Source: Brachypodium distachyon (lineage: Eukaryota > Streptophyta > Magnoliopsida > Poales > Poaceae). From it: 64,000 nt of DNA. Each line of letters starts with the position of its first letter. Positions within the stretch are counted from its first letter, which is position 1. Under the pieces are notes generated by a model that saw only the letters and a program-made list of their open reading frames with translations, did no database searches and was not told the origin of the DNA. The DNA is taken from positions 56,062,914 through 56,126,913 of the forward strand of contig NC_016132.3 in assembly GCF_000005505.3 (NCBI RefSeq). The letters are read 5' to 3'. Positions 26,663 to 39,930 of the stretch are shown in pieces. The position numbers and the translations under genes were made by a program.

Positions 26663-29600
26663 TCAGATCCTCACCGCCATCATATTGGAGCCGGTGGCCT
26701 CCTGGCGAGACCGCTGCGCACCGTGCGGGGACTTCTCCTTGCATCCGCGGTCTTCAGGGCCCGTCTTCACGTCGGAGGCGCCTCCTTTATTTCCTGGAAT
26801 GCCATACTTGTGTTTCCCAGCTTGATCCTGCACCGGTCTTACCTTCACACCTCGTATCAGCTGGTGGCATACAGATGTAGGTTGAGGTTAGCTACTGCAT
26901 ATGCAGAGACAATTAAAATACACAGCAAGAAGAAGGATCGATGCATGCTACTAAATGATAAATCATCCAAAAATAAAGAGTGTGGCTAGCTTGCAGATGA
27001 ATTATGACTCATGGTAAGAAAATTAAGTGTCTTGAGTGAAGTTATGAACATTACATATCTTCCCTTGACATCAGAGTAAATCACGATGAAATCACCCTCC
27101 TGCAGCTCGTTGGAGCGGACAAAATCCCCTGCAAGTTTCATGTAAATTAAAGCTGGTTTGTGAACACGAAGAGAAGCTACTTGATATTGATCAGGATCGG
27201 GTGATCCTTCGATTCTCTTCCTCTCACCAGTGTTTTCCAGGAGATACATTCTGCTCTTGTTGTTAGGCCAAAACCTGCATTCATGGGAATCAATTCATTG
27301 CATCAGAAATCTGTTATCATTCCCGCAAAAAGAAAGCAATCAGTTATGATGCATGCATGTAGAGAAAAACTAGTACTGCACGCTTCGTATTATATAATAG
27401 AACAAAGATGGAAAATAAGTGTCACAAACATAGGTCACCAGATCATGTATAAGATAAATTAGTATGTGCATACTGTTAAATTAGTACGTAGCGCAAATTA
27501 ACCAATACAGAGAAAATCCATCTTTCTGCATGCACTTGTTTTGCAGTCACGTAGATGGAGCACTATGAATGCATGCTACTATTTGGCTCCCAGATTCCCA
27601 TCATATTCATATGACCCACTTGCCCAATTGGGAAAGGAACATGCGTGTCCCCCACAGCAATGCAGTACTCATGTCATTTACTATATCTGGCCCATTGGTA
27701 TATATACTAACCCCGCTGCTAATTAACAAAGGGCAAATACACCGGAGTAGTACTTTTTTTTTTGCGAGGAACAAATACAATACTGCTGATATAAAAAACA
27801 GACACGATTATGTGTGCGGATTTATGAAGTTCCAAAAACAAAACGAGTGGGAGGATTTATGCATGCAGTTAATTTATCGATCCCAAATCGGCAGTAGCAC
27901 TCTGCAGTAGCACAGCTTACCGGTACCGCATGTTCCAGACCCGAGAAGTCCCGATATCCTCCATGGGGATGGAGATGCCGTCCCTCGTCTTGAGCTCCGG
28001 CAGGTGAGTCTCCGCTTCCTTCTGAAACGGAAGAAGAAGACACTCTTTAGTACGAACAGATCAAGAGAAAGAGATTGAAAAGGATTGATTCATACAAAAA
28101 TGCCAATTAATCAGCTGGCCCTCCCTTCTTTATTAATTTTGCGGAGAAAAAGGTCTTGTTAATTTAATCGGGGGGAATTAAACGATAGCAAAGTATTGCA
28201 AGTGGATCGACATGCGCATGCGCGCACGGCCGGATCGATCGATCGAGCTAGTTATACATTTACAAGTTGATTGCATGGATCATGGAACGACGGAGATCGA
28301 AGAAGGGGTTGCCTCACTTTGGGGAGCACGATGCGGCCGAGGCTCCCGACGTCGCTCTGCTTCAGCACCTTCTGCAGCAGGAACCGCAGGTTCTTGTCTG
28401 CTGCCGGCTTATTATTCGCGCCCTGCGAGCAATTTGCACGGAAAAACGAACGTCGTTGAGATGCAAATCATGCAACCCGTATACGAGTAGCTAGTACAGG
28501 CAAAACCCACACACGCAGTACGCCACGCGCGGATCCCTGTCGCCGGACAGCGATGTGCATGCCCTCGAGCGAGAAGAAATCGCGTGTGATTCTATGCGTG
28601 CGGGAGGGATGTCGATCTAGACATGTCAAGTGTTCGTGCATGCATGCACCTGCCGCTTCTCCGAGGCCGCCGGTGTCGCGCCGGCGTCCGGCGCCGAGGG
28701 TTTCTGCTGCTTGGGCTTCGAGGAAGAGCTGGGCTTCGACGGTGGGTTCTGGGCCTGGGCCTGGACGGGGACCTGCTGGCAGCCCGGTGGGGATGACCAG
28801 AGTCCCCATGCACCGGACGGCGGCGGCGTGAGCGTGACCGGCGCCGAGTGCTCTTGTGGTGGTTGTGGAACGATTTGGATCTGGCCCAGATTCAGCTGCT
28901 GGCTCCGCTGGTGCTGCAGGGAGGACGACAGGCGCCGCTGCCTCGCCATCCGCCTCTTCCGGGCCTCCTTGGTCGCCGATGGCTCCGTCCCGCCGGCCGC
29001 GCGCTGTGGGCACATCGGCATGGCGAATCCGGGGGCGAACGGCTGAAGCATCGGGTACGAATTGCCCGTGGGGGCGCCGCCAGGGAACGCGTACTGCTGC
29101 GGCCAGACCAAGGGCACGCTGTTGTTCCCCGATCCAGCCGATCCGCTCATCGGCGCCGTCTGCATGTCTGTCGCAGCCGCCGGCGGGGAGAACGGCTGGC
29201 TGCTCACGACCACGCTGCTCGTGCTGCAGCTCTGCTGGAAAGGGTACGGCCCGGTAGCAGCAGTAGTAGTACTAGTCGTGTTCGGGTAGATCGCCGTCTG
29301 CGTCTCGCCGCCGTAGGCAGATGGGGGCGTGAAGGCGGCTTGCTGGTAGGGCATCGTCCAGGATGTGCCTTCAGGAGCGGCGGCAGGGAACTCGTAGCCG
29401 GGGTTGGCGCCCGGGCTTGGGAGCTGGTGGTGGTGGTGGTGGCTGCCATGTGGGCCCGCCGGTGAGGCGTCCATCTCCATGGAGGCGTCGACGCGTAGCC
29501 GCTTCTTCTGGAGATGGTGGTTCTGGACCCAGGTGAGGATGAGCTTGAGCAGCTGCATGGTGCCCTGCCGCCCGCCGCCGAGCCGCGCCGCCGCGGCCTC

Positions 29601-30221
29601 GATGGTGGACCGCTTCAGCCGGATGCTGCGGAGGTCCTCGGCCGAGATGCAGTCCCGGTTGTTGGTCAGCCACTCCATGAAGAACCGCGGCAGGTCCTCC
29701 GCCGCCCCGCCGCCAGAAGCCACGAAGCCCTCTCCTCCACCAGAAGCCGCGGCCGCCGCTTTCCCGGCGGCCCTGCAGCCGGCGTCCGCGGCGTGGCGCG
29801 CGGGCGGCTTGTGGTCGTCGGACATGGCGTCCGCGTCCTCTAGCATCATGCCGACGTCGTCGGGGAACAGCGGCTCGTCCTCCCAGCTGGGCACGGAGAG
29901 CGACGCGAAGTCGAGCAGCTGGTCGAGGTCGGCGAGCGCATCGATCCCGTCCTCCGCCGCCGCGTGCTGCTCGCCGCCGCCCCTTGTCGCTGCGGCGGTG
30001 AAGGCGCTGGAGGAGTTGGAGGAGGAGGACGACGAGAAGGTGGAGCTCGAAGGGGAGGAGAGGCACGGGAAATCCGGTAGAGACGGGAAAGTGTCGTCGG
30101 CGAAGAGGAAGTCGTCCTCCCCCGGCGGGATCTCCCCCGCCGGGGCCTTCCCCGGCCAAGCCCCGCCTCCGTGCTTCTGCTGCGAGTGCGGCGGCGGCGG
30201 CGAGCCGGCGGAGGCGTCCAT
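26663..30221 (-). CDS. VP1: VIVIPAROUS1 / ABI3-type B3 transcription factor
   Basis: Nuclear regulator of seed maturation and dormancy; it co-activates ABA-responsive genes with bZIP factors and binds RY elements through its B3 domain. The six exons are 28650-30221, 28318-28422, 27921-28021, 27228-27274, 27055-27128 and 26663-26860 (698 residues; cereal VP1 proteins are about 690). The acidic N-terminal region has serine runs. B1 lies near 176-240 ([19 protein letters not shown]...), a five-His run at 261-265, B2 near 416-444 ([15 protein letters not shown]), and B3 about 530-645 ([20 protein letters not shown]). The first exon ends ASEKRQ, as usual. One residue of a conserved B3 loop is missing (DVKGRY at 628-633). 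Intron 3 is 646 bp (27275-27920); variation in this intron is linked to pre-harvest sprouting in wheat. The long antisense frames over exon 1 are GC-bias shadows. Confidence 0.97.
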
Positions 30222-30422
30222 GCAAAGCGACAGAGATGGATTGGGAGAGAGAGGAGGGAGATGGGAGATGTGTTGTGTTTGTTGTTGTATGCCTTTGTGG
30301 TGGTATTGCGGCGTTTGTGTCTCTGTGTGTAGTTGTGGGGGTGGGTGCAGTTACTGAGACGATGAACAGTGGAAGCAGGAGGTGGAAGGGAGAGGGAAGA
30401 GCGAGATGCGGCAACGGGCCAC

Positions 30423-30429
30423 ACGTGGC
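30423..30429 (+). promoter_or_regulatory. ABRE/G-box-like ACGTGGC upstream of VP1
   Basis: CCACACGTGGCGG stands about 200 bp upstream of the VP1 start codon and contains ACGTGGC, the core of ABA-response elements bound by bZIP factors. VP1 works with such factors, so feedback is conceivable, but a single 7-base match is weak evidence. Confidence 0.3.
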
Positions 30430-32324
30430 GGCTGCTGGGGGCTGTGGGAAGCGCTCCACCGCCCACGCCAGCCTCTGCTCGGCGACCCTGCTTTACATCC
30501 CCTGCTCACGCTCCCCTTATCACGCTGTTCGTGGGTCCACCTGTTCCCTGCGCCCACAGTGTCAGCGATTAGGTGCATATTTCAGCAGGTGGGGCTTCTC
30601 TCTGAACGGTGCTGCTCGATGACAGCGGGGCCTTCTGACGCGAGCCCACAAGTCAGTTTCAAGTCCCGGAGGCGCCTAGTGGGGGGGAAGACTTCGGCGC
30701 GTGGTAATTTGACCCGCTCGCGCAACTCCGCGAAGAAACGGAAGGCGAGAGAGCGTGTGCAGTCCTCGGTGCATGACGTTGCCCAAACGCGTGTGGGAGC
30801 CCACTCGTCATCGAGCCCGTTTTGACGAACCCCGCGTGCGTCTAGCATTTCGTCCCCGCAGGATGTCCGTGTCGCCGGGGCGCCGACTGGGCGCGGCGTG
30901 CTGGGTCCCTTTCGCGCCGTCGGATCGTGCCTCCTTCGAGATCGGACGGACGGAAAGCTTCCGGTTCGAACCTCGGGGTTGTCTGGGTACAAGGAGGAGT
31001 CGCTAGTTCCTCTGCGCGCACGCTTGGAACCTACACGAACGGTGCTCTATCAGTGACGTGCATGTGGGCCGCATGCGGTCAGGGTGACGTGGTGGTCTGT
31101 GATTGGCTCTTGGAGGTGGCGTGTATGAACCCGTTGGCCCATGCAGCGGCCAGCTCAACCGTAGCCGGGAAATGCATCTACTCGGTGTGGGCGTTGCGTG
31201 TGGACGGAGCATTTGCCTTGTCTTATTCGTGGGAAGGTTGTTGCGGTGGTAGTAGAATAATCTTTTTTTATTATTCTGAGAATTCCTGAATTTTTGTTTA
31301 AATATATGTTGATTTAATGTTTTGTCACGTGAATGATAAGAGTGACGAAATGCTAGAACCGATATATAGGTATAGCTTGTGCTTTTGACGTTTTGTGCTA
31401 GCTTTTTCAGTTCGATGATATAGCCTTTCTTTATACTGAGATATAGTAGTGAGATATTGGCGTGGTCATCCTTGTTTGAAGTTAAGTTTTCACTTGCGCG
31501 AAAGTCCTAGGATGTCATATAGAATGGCTAGAATATGCAATGGAAGGGAGAGCAGAACTATATGTTTTTTTACATTACCATCGTATTAAATTTTAACTTT
31601 GTACTTTTTTTCCGGTGAAACTTTGGATCATATGAATTTGTTTATAAGTTATATCGTTTCTACATGTGAATTAGTTGTGTGTAAATCTCATTTACATTTA
31701 TCATTGAATTAGTCGTGTGTTCAAAACATTTAACTCTACATACTACTTATTTAATTTCTTATGTATGTAATCTTGAAATGTAAATGAATCGCATTAATGA
31801 AATAGTAATGCAGAGTATACATTTAAGATGTAATTGATGTATTGATAAGAGAGAGACAAATGTTCCACGTGGAAGGTCTGTCTAGCGTCATGGACTCATT
31901 CAAATATGTAAAATCGCATAGACTTTCTATCATTCTTCTCTACATGCAATGTGCTAAGTTGTTGTGCATAGACTTGGGCATACCACATGCAACAAGTTGG
32001 GCTTCGCAAAGCTTGGTACTAAAATTTCCAAACTTTAGGCCCAACACGAGGCTTGAAAAAAATCAATTTTCAACATTCTTACATCTTTTTGTGATAAAAA
32101 AAAGGGGTATTGCACTATTTCTTTGAATAAAATACAATGTTGCAATTGTTATGTTTATGGGGCTTCCGGGCCGGGCCGCTCGTGCCAAAGTGTTGTTATG
32201 ATCATGCTTGCAAGCAATAATTCAAGGGGTTCAGATGAGAATCACTGACAATCAATAATTGTGACTTCACAAGAGAGTACATAGTTAGTGTAATCCGTCA
32301 ATGCAGAGTTTTGAAACTTTCCTA

Positions 32325-32561
32325 CTCTCTCAATTTCACAAAGAATGGCACGCACGCATTTTAAGATTTTACTTTGACCAATAATTAGACTAATGGTTTG
32401 AGATTTATGTGTTATAAAAATTATATCATTGGATTCGTATTTCAAAAACATTTCCAACGATATAAAATTTATAACGTATAATCTACATGCAATTGGTCTA
32501 ATCATTGGTCAAAGTTCGACCTCGAAAAGTGTGGGCGTCATTCTTTGTGAAAAGGAGGGAG
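32325..32561. mobile_element. Degenerate Stowaway-like MITE
   Basis: Left end CTCTCTCAATTTCACAAAGAATG and right end CATTCTTTGTGAAAAGGAGGGAG are inverted repeats 237 bp apart. The internal segments TTTGACCAATAATTAGAC and TTGGTCTAATCATTGGTCAAAG also pair, so the whole element can form a long hairpin. Confidence 0.75.
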
Positions 32562-32889
32562 CATGTCGTTGTGCCATCACCATCTAGAATACATTGAAGA
32601 TATGCTTCAAGTTAGATACACAACTTCCATAATTATAGGATTATCTAATAAATATATTTTCATTGAAGAAAAATCTTATCACATGGTGTCTTAGTTGCTT
32701 CACGTGTTATAATTTGCAATGGACAAATCTACAATTTTTATGTATCTTTATATTAAAACCGCACCACATTTTATGGCACGTCATAATACAAAACTACAAA
32801 GAGCAACAAATGTAGTGACGTGAAGACAGGTACGATGGTCCGACCTCTTTACCTGCCAACAACTTATGTTAGGACGTGCATCAATGCTA

Positions 32890-33113
32890 CTCCATCCGTT
32901 TCAAAATATAAGACGTATTTAATTTTTTTTGACCAAGAATTTCTCCATCAACATTTGACTTACGTGATACAAATCATAATCGCAAGTTAGTATTTTCTTC
33001 AACATAAATACAAATGATATCAATTTTATTTTTAAAAATATGCATATTACTGTAATAGACTAACAGTTGGAGGCTCAGTAAAAAAAATGAAATACGTCTT
33101 ATATTTTGGAATG
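32890..33113. mobile_element. Stowaway-like MITE, right end decayed
   Basis: CTCCATCCGTTTCAAAATAT then AAGACGTATTT at the left pairs with AAATACGTCTTATATTTTGG at the right. The terminal GGAG motif at the right is lost (GGAATGTG), so the end is approximate. Confidence 0.7.
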
Positions 33114-33840
33114 TGACATGCAAAGAGTCTTGGCCCTTGTAATCCATGTGGCAAACCTAAACTCTCCGGTCAAACTTTCAATATGGTCACAACTTTACTT
33201 CAGGGTCTTTGTTGTTCGCAAACAAATCCACAGTACAAAATGCATTTGACAGTTTCAATACTCAACAACAGACCATTCAAGTAAGCATATGTTGGCAAAT
33301 ATTCTTTCAGAGATGGCAGAAATCTAGCAATGGTTGTGTGCGTCCAACAATGCATAGATCGGCAGGCTCGTCCTTCCCCTCGGGAAAAAGAAATGTCTAG
33401 CTAAGCACGTGGTGGCCAGCTGAGCCGTTGGATCAGCCGAAACGAAACTGGCAAAGCAGGCCGATGAGCAGTAGTCGCCGGGAAGCCGAAGGCAGCACCA
33501 CCGAGCGACCGCGACGACGCAACAGCACAACAGCAGAACCTTGGAAAATAAGAAAAAAGAGTTAATGGTCGGACTAGAGAGAGACCGGCCACGAGGGCAG
33601 CAGCAGCAGGCACCAAAAAAAGGCTAGGAAGAAGAGGTAGGCGAATCGAGGCCCAAAAACATTTGGGGGCCGAGCGGAAGCGCGAATCCCCCCGAATCCC
33701 CTCCCCCGATCCCAATTCCGAATCGCCAGATCTCGCCCCTCCTCCGGGCTCGGTCGAATCGGCGGCCGGCCGGCGGTTCGAGGAGATCTCGCCGAGATTT
33801 GGGTTGGGTTGGGTTGGTGGGAGTAGTAGCCGGGTGGCCC

Positions 33841-36800
33841 ATGGCGTCGGCGCCGGCGCCTTCGTCATCCTCCACCGCCGTCGCGTCGTCGCGCGAGGCG
33901 AGCCGCCAGGCCGGGAAGAAAGCGGTAGGTTTATTGCTGCCCGTTGGCTTGGGGAAAATATAACGTAGCTTGTCGGTTACCCTCGATGACTACTCAACAC
34001 CATTTTGGCCTGAACATGCCTGATGCCATAGGAAAATTCGAGGTGTCCCATTGCTTAGCAAGTTATCATTGCACCAGTACTTCAATCAATCGTTTTAGCT
34101 CAATGTATACAGAAGCCAAATGGCACATCAATTTGAAATTATTGAAATTTAGCTATGCTAGTTAGATCCATCAACTTATTTTGAATGCTAATTCAGCACA
34201 ATCTCAAGTAGAGGTTGGCTCTAGAATGATATTGTTCAGTTTTCTGACCCAGCTGGAGGAGTTCCGTAAGAAGAAGAAGAAGGCGGCGAAGAAGGCTGCC
34301 CCCGTTGCTGACCAGGCAACACCGGCTGTTTCCACTGTAGTGGATACCCCCCTGCCAAATGCCAATAATTTAAGCGCAGGAGCGGGGCTGGTGTCTGATG
34401 TAGACTCAAGCATAGCAAGCACATCATCTGTGCCATCTGCTTCCTATGATAATGGTCCAATAAGTTCTTCGAGAGGCACGGAATATCCGTCAAATACTCC
34501 TGTTGTTGTGAATGCATCAGCTAGTGTTAGTAACGTTGGTCTGCCGCAAGATGCTTTTGGCGATGGAGGGAGTAAGTTCTATGGGAACTTGAGCTTCTCT
34601 GATCTAGTTAATGGGCATCATGAGGATTGGAGAGGCAATGCTACCCGTAATAGGGTAGAGTTCAGTCCTGACAAGGATGCCCCTTTAACATCTAAACCAA
34701 GTGCATTTGGAAACACTAACAGTGGTTCCCATCCAGCCGAGGTCTTGTCGAATTGGGGAAGAAATTCTTCACTGAGTCAAGTACACGGTACTGAACAATC
34801 TAGTTTATATTCATCCAGCAGCCTTTTTGGGAAGTCTGAAAGAACTTACTCTCAGGATTACTCCCCAGAAAATGATATCTTTGGCCGGTTACGAGGTAAA
34901 TTGGAGGCTTTATTTTTCATATGCGTTGGTTGCAGTGTCTGATGACTACCATAACTATGCATATATCTTGTTTTTACCGTCTTGCAGCTACCTCTAAAGA
35001 TTCTTTCCAAGTAGACCACTCTGCATATGCCAGCAACCGGGAGTATGGCAGTTCCTTTGATAGTTCTAAAACCGCCGTTGGTGCAGACCATGATACAAAT
35101 ATTGGAATGCTTGGGAATGCATCAGGTTCCACACCTGCTAATTTTGATAAAGAGGATCCTTTTCTGTCTACTGCTTATCCAACTACACACAGTCGATCTC
35201 GGCCATCTTTTCTTGATTCTATTGGAGTACAAAGAGCTCCTCCATCACAAGTCCCGTATGCGGAACCTTCAAAAGCTAACAATACGCTCTTCAGCAATTC
35301 AAACTCTGAGAGTTCTTCCTTTCAGCAGCCAAATCAACAATCCACACAAAGCAATGGTGTAGATAATTCTGTTAGACCAGGGAGACAAGAATATCATAAC
35401 GAAAAGGAGCCATACGACACTTCCAAAGATGAACAAAGTCTGCAGCATGGTAATCACATGTTCCAAAATTTCACAACTCATGATAAAGACGACGGTTTTG
35501 CAACACTAGAGCAGGTGATTCATGCTTATCTGTTTTGTTATCTGCTCTTTCCTCTTCTTTTTGTGAGGATTATTGCTTTCCTTTGGATATGAAATATTCA
35601 TATATGGATAGAGTTGTCCTAGCAAAATTGTAGAATGGACACTATATAAAGAACTTTGTTTGTATATACAGAACATCAGTTTTACTTAATGTTTGATTTT
35701 ATGCCAGCCACACAAGAAGCAGTATGATAACTAAATAAAGTGTTGGTATAGTTGCTGTTTGTAAGGAACCCAAAAGTTGCACAACATATTATCTTCCCAT
35801 TGATGTTTTGTCCAGAAGGTTATCTTAACACATATGCTTTGCTCCTTAGATGCTATCACTTCTTTGTTTGTGTCCTGTTGTATCATCACTGTTTCTCGTT
35901 GTATTTCCTTAGTCCAGAATTATGGGTAATGCTCATGTGCTGTGATAGGATACCCAAATTTTGTCACGAGACGTGCTAGATTCAATGGAATTAACAACCT
36001 CAATCTTGGATACTTTTTGGCACATATGTTGTTTAGTGTAAAAGTTTTTGCTGTGCATATCATTGTGAGCATAGTCACTTGATGATTGTCCACTACATAG
36101 AGTCCTTTGCAATTAGCATGCATTTTTATTTATTTATGCCCATCAACCTAGGGCTCATAGCTGTTTTGGTTTGACTGCCAGCTCATCGAGGATTTGACAA
36201 CAGAGAAGTTCTCCTTACAAAGGACTTTAGAGAAATCTCAAGAACTAGCGCAAACTTTGGCCACAGATAACTCTGCTTTAACAGACAAGTTCAACCAACA
36301 GGTATGTATGTTCTCAAAAGTTCACGAAGATGTCATTTATGATTGCACCATAACAGTGAAATGTTTTCACACCATAATAGTAACAGAAAAATGGAAATGT
36401 TATCATAATTTAGCTATCTGATAGGACACTAAACTTAATGTCAGAATTTGAGTTTTGCAGTCCCCATTGCTCTGCCTCGTTCAAATATTTAAAATTAAAA
36501 TAGCACACCATGCCAGCAAAGTGATTGCCTACTAATTTACATCTACTATATAACGGATTGCAAATGTAGTTTGATTCACATTCTTTTAGTATAGAGTATT
36601 TTTACAAAACCTAGCTGTAAAAATATGGGAGATGTACTGATACTAATCGTTTATTTTCATTTTTAATTGTGGATTGATGCATTATTATTTTCAATTTCCA
36701 AACATCAGGCACATGTTATCAGCCAGTTGACATCCGACATAGAGAGGTTGCAGGATGAAATTCAAGCTCAACTGGTCAGGATTCATCCGTCATTCCTAGC

Positions 36801-39800
36801 ATTTGATATCTGTGAATACTTAAAATCATGCCCATGTTTAAGATTTTGTAGTCTAACTTCCTGGCATGCCGGTGTTTTGGTGTTCTGTGTTTTTAGTAGT
36901 CGAGTATGTACTTATGGCCTAGTATTTGAACAACTGATTTGTTTAAAAGAGAAATTTGGTTCCATCAAGAGTGGAAAGACAGATCTCAACTAAAATTGTG
37001 ACGAATGTACGGATGTGGTCCTGAGGATCTAGGTGAATGATTGAAAGTTTTCAACATTTGAAACATTGATACATGAATCTAGTTCATAAGAGCACACATT
37101 AATCAATAGTTTCCACACATGATGCACGATATGCTTGGATTTTGGTGTCTAGCAGGGAGAGATGCTTCAGTATGCTGATGAACCATTATGATATTAGGAT
37201 CACAATTGCTAGCTTCGAATGTCTTGTCACTAGACATATGAGGTTGTGTTTGCTTTATTTGACTGTTTGACGAGGTCTCTGGTCGTGCAAGTGTCATCTA
37301 TGTGCTGAATGCTTGTAATCTGTCAATATGAAGTCAGTTATGCATTTATGATATTGTCTTCTCTTCCCCTTCGAATTTTGAAAGTTTCACTTACTACATT
37401 GTAAGAATCCTTTATTATTTTCTTTCTAATTCTATTTGTACACCAGCTGGCGCTTGAGTCTATCAGAACAGAATATGGTAACGCCCAACTAGAATGCAAT
37501 GCTGCGGATGAGAGGGGGAAAGTACTTGCAGCAGAAGTCATTCTGTTGGAAGATAAGGTGCCTTGTTATGTCCTTGATTTCCTGCACATCAGCAAATTAA
37601 TCTGCAAATCAACCTCTCTTCTAAGGAAGATACTAAGGTTGATGCTGTTTGAGAACAGCTGTCTAGAGTATGCTATTCCCCTACCAGATATATTGTGGGA
37701 GCGAATTCCAGTATATCTAATATTGTATCAAATATCCATCCACCTGCAGCGCATGGCATAAACCTGTAATCTGCAAGTCTTGGGATTTGAATAGCTAGGT
37801 TCATCGCATCTTATTAACGGGTACACAGCATTGTCTGCTAGCTGTGGAAATGTTTGCTAGTATGGCAGGCATATGCTTTGTTGTCTCATTATACTTGCTT
37901 AATCTTATTTTCATGAAGTTTTGTTCTAGCCCCTGAAATCACTGCTTGTCAGTTTAATATATATGTCTCTTTTTGTAGGCTCTTAAACTGAGGTCAAATG
38001 AATTAAAACTTGAAAAGGAAGTGCAGGGTTTAAATTCAGAGATTTCTTCATACAGGTGAGGTTGTGAGCTAACTTTGCTAATCCGCATGCTGCAATTTTA
38101 TGAATGCACCTTCTTTCAAGGATACAGACTGGTGGATTTCTCCTGTTTTTCATCGTGACCTAAAGAATATAACATGGCTGCTTGAATGTTCATGGTGTTA
38201 TCTAAGTTCTTGAAATTGCTATGAGAATAAAGATGAGAATCATATGTTAACTTACCAAAGCATGGCATTAGTTGACTGACCATTGAGCTGCCTCTTTTCC
38301 TTCTCGTTTTTCTTTTACTATACACAGGCGCAAAGTTTCTAGTCTAGAGAAGGAGCGTCAGCATCTTCAATCTACTGTGGAGGCTCTTCAAGAAGGTATA
38401 TTGATGTTTGCAGTAATTTAACACATACAAGCGCGCGCACACACGCACACATTTCCACTGAACTTTTCCGTTTTGGTCAATCCTAGTAGATCACCAAATA
38501 TTTTGTGTATTTTAGTCTCATACACCCTTGTGTTACTTTATTTCAATCTCTTATAATGAAAACTAAAACTAGGTATGTATGTGCTCGAAAGAAGAAATGT
38601 CCGATGCATGCAATTGTCTCAACATCATTTGACTTTACTGTGCATACATTTGGACAGAAAAGAAGCTCCTATATTCTAAGTTGAGGAACATTCCTATGAC
38701 TGAGAAGGTAGATGTCATCCAGAAACCTCCAGATGACAAAAAAGATGCATCAACCGCGACAGAGGATTTAGGTGTGATACTATACTCCACATCTTTGTTT
38801 CTCCATCTCATCTATGTTGACTTATTTTCTGCTTGACGGCAAATATGTTTTTTTATTCAGATACAGGAGAAAGCAGCTCTTCAGAAACAATGACTACCAT
38901 TGACACACTACAAGAAGCAGAAACTTCTGTTTTGCAAGCCAATAATATGTACGATTTTCCTTCCTTTGGAGAGGTGTCTTCTAGCATTCCAGTCGACCAG
39001 CTTAGAATGATAGACAACATCAACTCCTTGATGTCGGAGGTAATCTCTTTGATGTCCCAGAATCTCAAGTGTTTAGTGCTAAGTTCTCGCATCAATCAAT
39101 TGTTACTCAACAACCTTGAGTAACTTGGTTTTGGTCCAAATTGTTTACCTTTCTTATGATAACATCTTTCACATTGCAGTTAGCGGTGGAGAGAGAAGAG
39201 CTGATGCGAGCTCTGAGAATTGAGTCATCAAATTGCTCCAAGCTAAAGGTATTGTTCATATCTTACATGCACATTTTGTTTCCTTCTGTCCGAAGTTCTT
39301 CCTACCAATATTGATGAGATGCCTGTACTTTATGAGATAATTATGCCCTAACCTGTATAGTTAAGCTCGATATACTTGTGCACCAGCCTTGCGGTTGGAA
39401 ATCTTTTTTGTTTTATTTTTGTTATGGTGTGAACTAATGCAAGTTATTTGTTTTATCTTGCAGGAGTTGAACAAGGATCTAACACACAAGCTGGAGATTC
39501 AGACACAGAGGCTTGAGCTATTGACTTCTCAAAGGATGGCTAATGAGAATGGCCTTGCAAGACAAATCGACACGCGCTCCATCGATGATGCAACATTGTA
39601 TGCTGATGAAGGAGATGAGGTAAAGCATCTAACAGCAGAGCTGATAGTGGATCCTACAGAAGAAAATCTTTAAAGCTTTCTTTTGTGCTTTGACCTTGAC
39701 CATTTAGTAGAAAGAAGGTCACAGTGTCAATCTAATAACATGCATTATAGGTGTTTGATTAACTTTATCAACTCATCATTAGCTTCTATGAAGTGCATTT

Positions 39801-39930
39801 TCATGTTACATCAGAATCACCTGAACAGTTTTGACACATGATACCTATCCAGGTTGTTGATCGTGTGCTTGGCTGGATAATGAAGCTCTTCCCTGGAGGG
39901 CCAAAGCGTCGCACCAGTAAACTCCTCTAG
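33841..39930 (+). CDS. BLI: BLISTER-like coiled-coil protein
   Basis: Arabidopsis BLISTER is a coiled-coil protein that binds the Polycomb methyltransferase CURLY LEAF and affects development and stress responses. The 13 exons are 33841-33924, 34253-34895, 34988-35514, 36182-36301, 36709-36774, 37447-37557, 37979-38055, 38328-38395, 38658-38771, 38861-39039, 39180-39248, 39464-39619 and 39853-39930. They give 763 residues (the Arabidopsis protein is about 714). The N-terminus MASAPAPSSSS...AGKKA then LEEFRKKKKKAAKKA matches the family's basic start. A long Ser/Asn-rich disordered region runs to about residue 418. Heptad-like coiled coil follows (LIEDLTTEKFSLQRTLEKSQ onward), and the conserved tail is VVDRVLGWIMKLFPGGPKRR. 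All introns are GT-AG and keep phase. The gene is divergent from VP1. Confidence 0.9.

Larger units (their letters stand above)
30222..33840. other. Divergent spacer between VP1 and the BLISTER-like gene
   Basis: The VP1 5' UTR and promoter lie at the left, GC-rich to about 31200. The right end is GC-rich again from about 33400, the presumed BLISTER-like promoter and 5' UTR. The AT-rich middle holds two Stowaway-like MITEs. No other gene was recognised. Confidence 0.6.

Noticed and set aside
29371..30459. Long open frames of 317 and 362 codons over VP1 exon 1 in other frames and on the plus strand
   Set aside because: Shadows of the very GC-rich VP1 first exon. Only the 531-codon minus-strand frame shows B1 and B2 domains and splices into B3.
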